Below are positions 15,798-17,611 of a DNA stretch of 17,611 bases, piece after piece (position 1 is the first letter of the stretch; the number at the start of each line of letters is the position of its first letter). The notes below the pieces were generated by a model. That model ran no database searches, had not been told where the DNA came from, and saw only the letters and a list, made by a program, of their open reading frames with translations. The stretch is taken from the NCBI GenBank assembly GCA_964586145.1, contig CAZPHH010000095.1:1-17611 (forward strand). The letters run 5' to 3'. The stretch comes from JAFGJQ01 sp964586145. Its GTDB lineage: Bacteria; Planctomycetota; Phycisphaerae; UBA1845. Position numbers and translations under genes: made by a program.

Positions 15798-16711
15798 TAC
15801 TCCAGCACTTGGTCGTCATGATGACAGGAGAGGACGCCCGACCCGTCGTCCACAATCGCCGACGGCGCCTTCAGGGCGGCGGCGCTCACGGTCCCACTCA
15901 CGATCTGGTAGTTCACACCGCGGGACGCACCCTGCGCAGTCGCCGGGCACGTCGTCTGCGGAATCAGAAAGGCCTGCGGCTGGGACAACGACGTGACCGT
16001 GTGAGACGACATCATGATCGCCCGCCGTGCGATGTCCCCGTCGACGGTAATCCCGATGTCGTCCGGATGGGCGAAACCCAGCGTGTGCCCGATCTCGTGC
16101 GTCGTCACGTTCGCCAGGATGTTCACCCACTCACGCCGCAGCCACGTGGGGCCGGCCACGTCGGCGATGCGGCCACCCCAGATCAGGACCGTGTCGTCCA
16201 CGTACAGGTTGCACGGATCGTAGTCCGCCTGTCCGGCCTGCCGCCCGCCCGACGGCGCCCTGTCGAGCGTGAAATGCACGTGCGTGGCGGCCGGATAATC
16301 AGACGCCCGTCCGGTAATGACCCGCATGTCCACGGGGTCCAGGTCGCAAAGAATGGTCTCAATCTGCACGCGGACCGCCTCTTTAAACGTTTCGGCGTCT
16401 GCATCAGACCGGATCGCATCGTAAATCGGCAAATCAGCCGGATTCAGCGGCGAGAGCGTTGCGCGGGCATCCAGCGGGCTCGGCCCGCCGTCCCAGTCCA
16501 GCACAATCAGCGTACGCGCCTCACGGTTGGTGGTCGGCGCCCGGCCGCACGCCGGCGGCGTCAGCGACTCATCCTCTATGGAAGATCCGCTCGAACGGGC
16601 GATGCCCCCGTCGGACGGGACCGCTCCACAGCCCGCCAGGCTCAGGGTTATCGCACCCAGGATTGCGGGAACGATCAGACCGGGTACGCGTCCTTTGCGC
16701 AGTACCGACAT
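15794..16711 (-). CDS. Metzincin-type zinc metalloprotease lipoprotein
   Basis: This 305-residue protein has a lipoprotein signal with lipobox LAGC (Cys28), so it should be membrane-anchored outside the cytoplasm. The zinc-binding motif HEIGHTLGFAH (205-215) gives H205, H209 and H215 as ligands and E206 as catalytic base. RAIMMSS (230-236) supplies a candidate Met-turn. This is the matrixin-like arrangement of the metzincin clan; the exact family cannot be settled by eye. Several Cys (55, 122, 167, 255 and others) could form disulfides. The ATG at 16711 follows a strong GGAGG Shine-Dalgarno, and a near-consensus promoter lies upstream. The gene converges on the radical SAM gene, and the two stop codons are interlocked in CTAG at 15794-15797. 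The substrate is unknown. Confidence 0.9.
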   Translation of the reverse strand: MSVLRKGRVPGLIVPAILGAITLSLAGCGAVPSDGGIARSSGSSIEDESLTPPACGRAPTTNREARTLIVLDWDGGPSPLDARATLSPLNPADLPIYDAIRSDADAETFKEAVRVQIETILCDLDPVDMRVITGRASDYPAATHVHFTLDRAPSGGRQAGQADYDPCNLYVDDTVLIWGGRIADVAGPTWLRREWVNILANVTTHEIGHTLGFAHPDDIGITVDGDIARRAIMMSSHTVTSLSQPQAFLIPQTTCPATAQGASRGVNYQIVSGTVSAAALKAPSAIVDDGSGVLSCHHDDQVLEY

Positions 16712-16736
16712 GGCTTCCTCCCCCCTTGCGAATGTC

Positions 16737-16752
16737 GGCCTGAAACCAGGCC
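16737..16752 (-). promoter_or_regulatory. Hairpin in the metalloprotease leader
   Basis: GGCCTG pairs with CAGGCC (6 bp) around a 4-nt loop. It sits in the predicted 5' leader, about 25 nt before the ATG and just upstream of the Shine-Dalgarno, where it could affect translation or mRNA stability. Confidence 0.3.
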
Positions 16753-16777
16753 TCCACGGCGAAGTGGGTCTTCAGCC

Positions 16778-16807
16778 ATTAAATGTCAGAGAGGGGGTCG
16801 ATGTCAA
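16778..16807 (-). promoter_or_regulatory. Sigma70-like promoter for the metalloprotease gene
   Basis: On the minus strand a perfect TTGACA (16807-16802) is followed after 18 bp by TTTAAT (16783-16778, 5/6 to consensus). The leader to the ATG at 16711 would be about 60 nt. This is the best promoter match in the window. Confidence 0.6.
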
Positions 16808-16837
16808 TGGCCCTTCACCGCGCCGCCCGGAACGAGA

Positions 16838-17302
16838 TTATCGGCAGTGGCCGGAACACGTGCCGCTGTTGCCTGTCCTGCCCCCCCCGCACCCACAGGG
16901 CCGACCGCCCCCCTGGACGGTCGCAATGCGTGTCTGACCCGCCTGCGCGAACTGGCCGAGGGCCAGACCCCCACCCTGGGCCGGAGTAGGCGCGGGGAAA
17001 GAAGGGCGCCGGCAGTGGCCGGAGTAGTCGCCCCGGCAGGCCCCCCCGACGTCGGCCGCGGCCACGTCCGTGGCGTCCATCTCCCCGTCATCGTCGTAGT
17101 CGAACGGGTGACTGCTGATCACCGCCTCGAGCTGGCCGTAGGGGGAGTAGAAGTAGCGCTCCAGTACCCGGCCAGTGATTTCGGTCAGGGTGGTGACGTT
17201 GTAGTTGGCGTCTTGATGCACGTACACCCGCCCGGCGTCCTTGAGGAAGAGCTGGACCTCATATAGTCCAGTCAGCGTCTTGGGGGTTGTTTCTTCCTGG
17301 AT
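16838..17302 (-). pseudogene. RHS-core fragment with an Asp-rich calcium-loop insert
   Basis: The frame is open from a stop at 17303-17305 to a TAA at 16838 and has no ATG; a GTG lies at 17227. The translation begins like the middle of an RHS core (LYEVQLFLKDAGRVYVHQDA, then NYNVTTLTEITGRVLERYFY and SPYG). An Asp-rich loop follows (FDYDDDGEMDATDV) with CRGDYSGHCR, as in planctomycete RHS proteins that carry a dockerin-like insert. The expected continuation to the YQNRARQYNPG block is missing and is replaced by low-complexity Gly/Ala/Pro-rich sequence. Short direct repeats flank the decayed part (CGGCAGTGGCCGGA at 16842-16855 and near 17010-17023). It looks like a displaced RHS remnant. Expression is doubtful. 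Confidence 0.6.
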
Positions 17303-17318
17303 CTACTTCCCCCAGGTT

Positions 17319-17611
17319 TTACACGCTGGATCTGGTTCCAGCATCTACTTCGTCCTTGGTGGAGATTCCTCCGGGCATGAAGGGCCCGTTGCCCCGTGAC
17401 GGATCGCGGGCCGATTGCGGGGATGATTGCACGTACACGTAAGGGTTGATCTCGTCCCCAAGTCCTCGAAACGCGGCTTGACGACTCCCCAGCGGATCCC
17501 GCTGCATGAACCGTTTGAGGCCGGGGTTGTATTGCCTTGCCCGGTTCTGGTAGCTGGATTCTGTTGAATGGGGCATCGTTTTTTGAAGGTGGTTCGCCGC
17601 GCGGCGAGGGA
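17319..17611 (-). CDS. RHS repeat-associated core C-terminal end (partial at window edge)
   Basis: The frame is open to the right window edge and ends at 17319. An internal ATG lies at 17576. The translation has the conserved RHS tail block SYQNRARQYNPGLKRFMQRD, then PLG, followed by a diverged NPYVYVQSSP and DPS segment and a short unique end (about 30 residues). In RHS proteins this block closes the beta-shell core just before the variable C-terminal domain, which is often a toxin; here the tail is too short for one. The residues before SYQNRARQ do not look like RHS core, so this may be an orphan fragment and not the end of an intact gene. The core block that should precede it is found downstream, at 17302-16838. 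Confidence 0.55.
   Translation of the reverse strand, partial: PRRAANHLQKTMPHSTESSYQNRARQYNPGLKRFMQRDPLGSRQAAFRGLGDEINPYVYVQSSPQSARDPSRGNGPFMPGGISTKDEVDAGTRSSV

Overview
The window most likely comes from a planctomycete (Planctomycetota, perhaps the Phycisphaerae side). The DNA is GC-rich. Two secreted proteins end in paired dockerin-like calcium loops. There is a prepilin-type pseudopilin beside a small Cys-rich membrane protein, and there are RHS fragments that carry an Asp-rich calcium-loop insert. No single gene here is diagnostic, so the assignment is an inference from this combination.

Layout: positions 1-112 hold a short tandem repeat array. From 157 to 11651 every gene lies on the minus strand. 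Read in transcription order, these are an SSS-family sodium/sugar symporter (11651-9837, TTG start), an exported aldose 1-epimerase (9749-8574), an exported GH2 beta-galactosidase with a LamG-like domain inserted in its catalytic barrel (8439-4615), a 663-residue secreted protein of unknown function with golvesin-C-like and dockerin-like modules (4373-2382, with its own promoter candidate), a small DUF218/YdcF-like protein (2367-1831), and a GH16 endo-beta-1,3-glucanase with CBM6 and dockerin-like modules (1644-157). The first three form a plausible operon: the galactoside is cut outside the cytoplasm, the released sugar is mutarotated, and the monosaccharide is imported with sodium. The GH16 enzyme suggests a wider interest in polysaccharide foraging.

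From 11652 onward the strand pattern becomes mixed. A 73-residue bacterial histone-fold protein with a lysine-rich N-terminal tail is on the plus strand (11953-12174). It converges on a Cys-rich membrane protein (12734-12273), which follows a type II pseudopilin-like gene (13726-12902). Divergent from the pseudopilin is a TIGR03960-type radical SAM protein (13992-15797). Its stop codon shares the tetramer CTAG with the stop of a convergent metzincin lipoprotein (16711-15794). The right end (16838-17611) holds two RHS-core fragments in the wrong order, a typical scar of RHS rearrangement.

The most interesting items are the tailed bacterial histone, the LamG-in-barrel beta-galactosidase within an apparently exported lactose/galactoside pathway, the uncharacterised 663-residue secreted protein, and the permuted RHS modules. 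I found no rRNA, tRNA, CRISPR array, transposase or replication origin.
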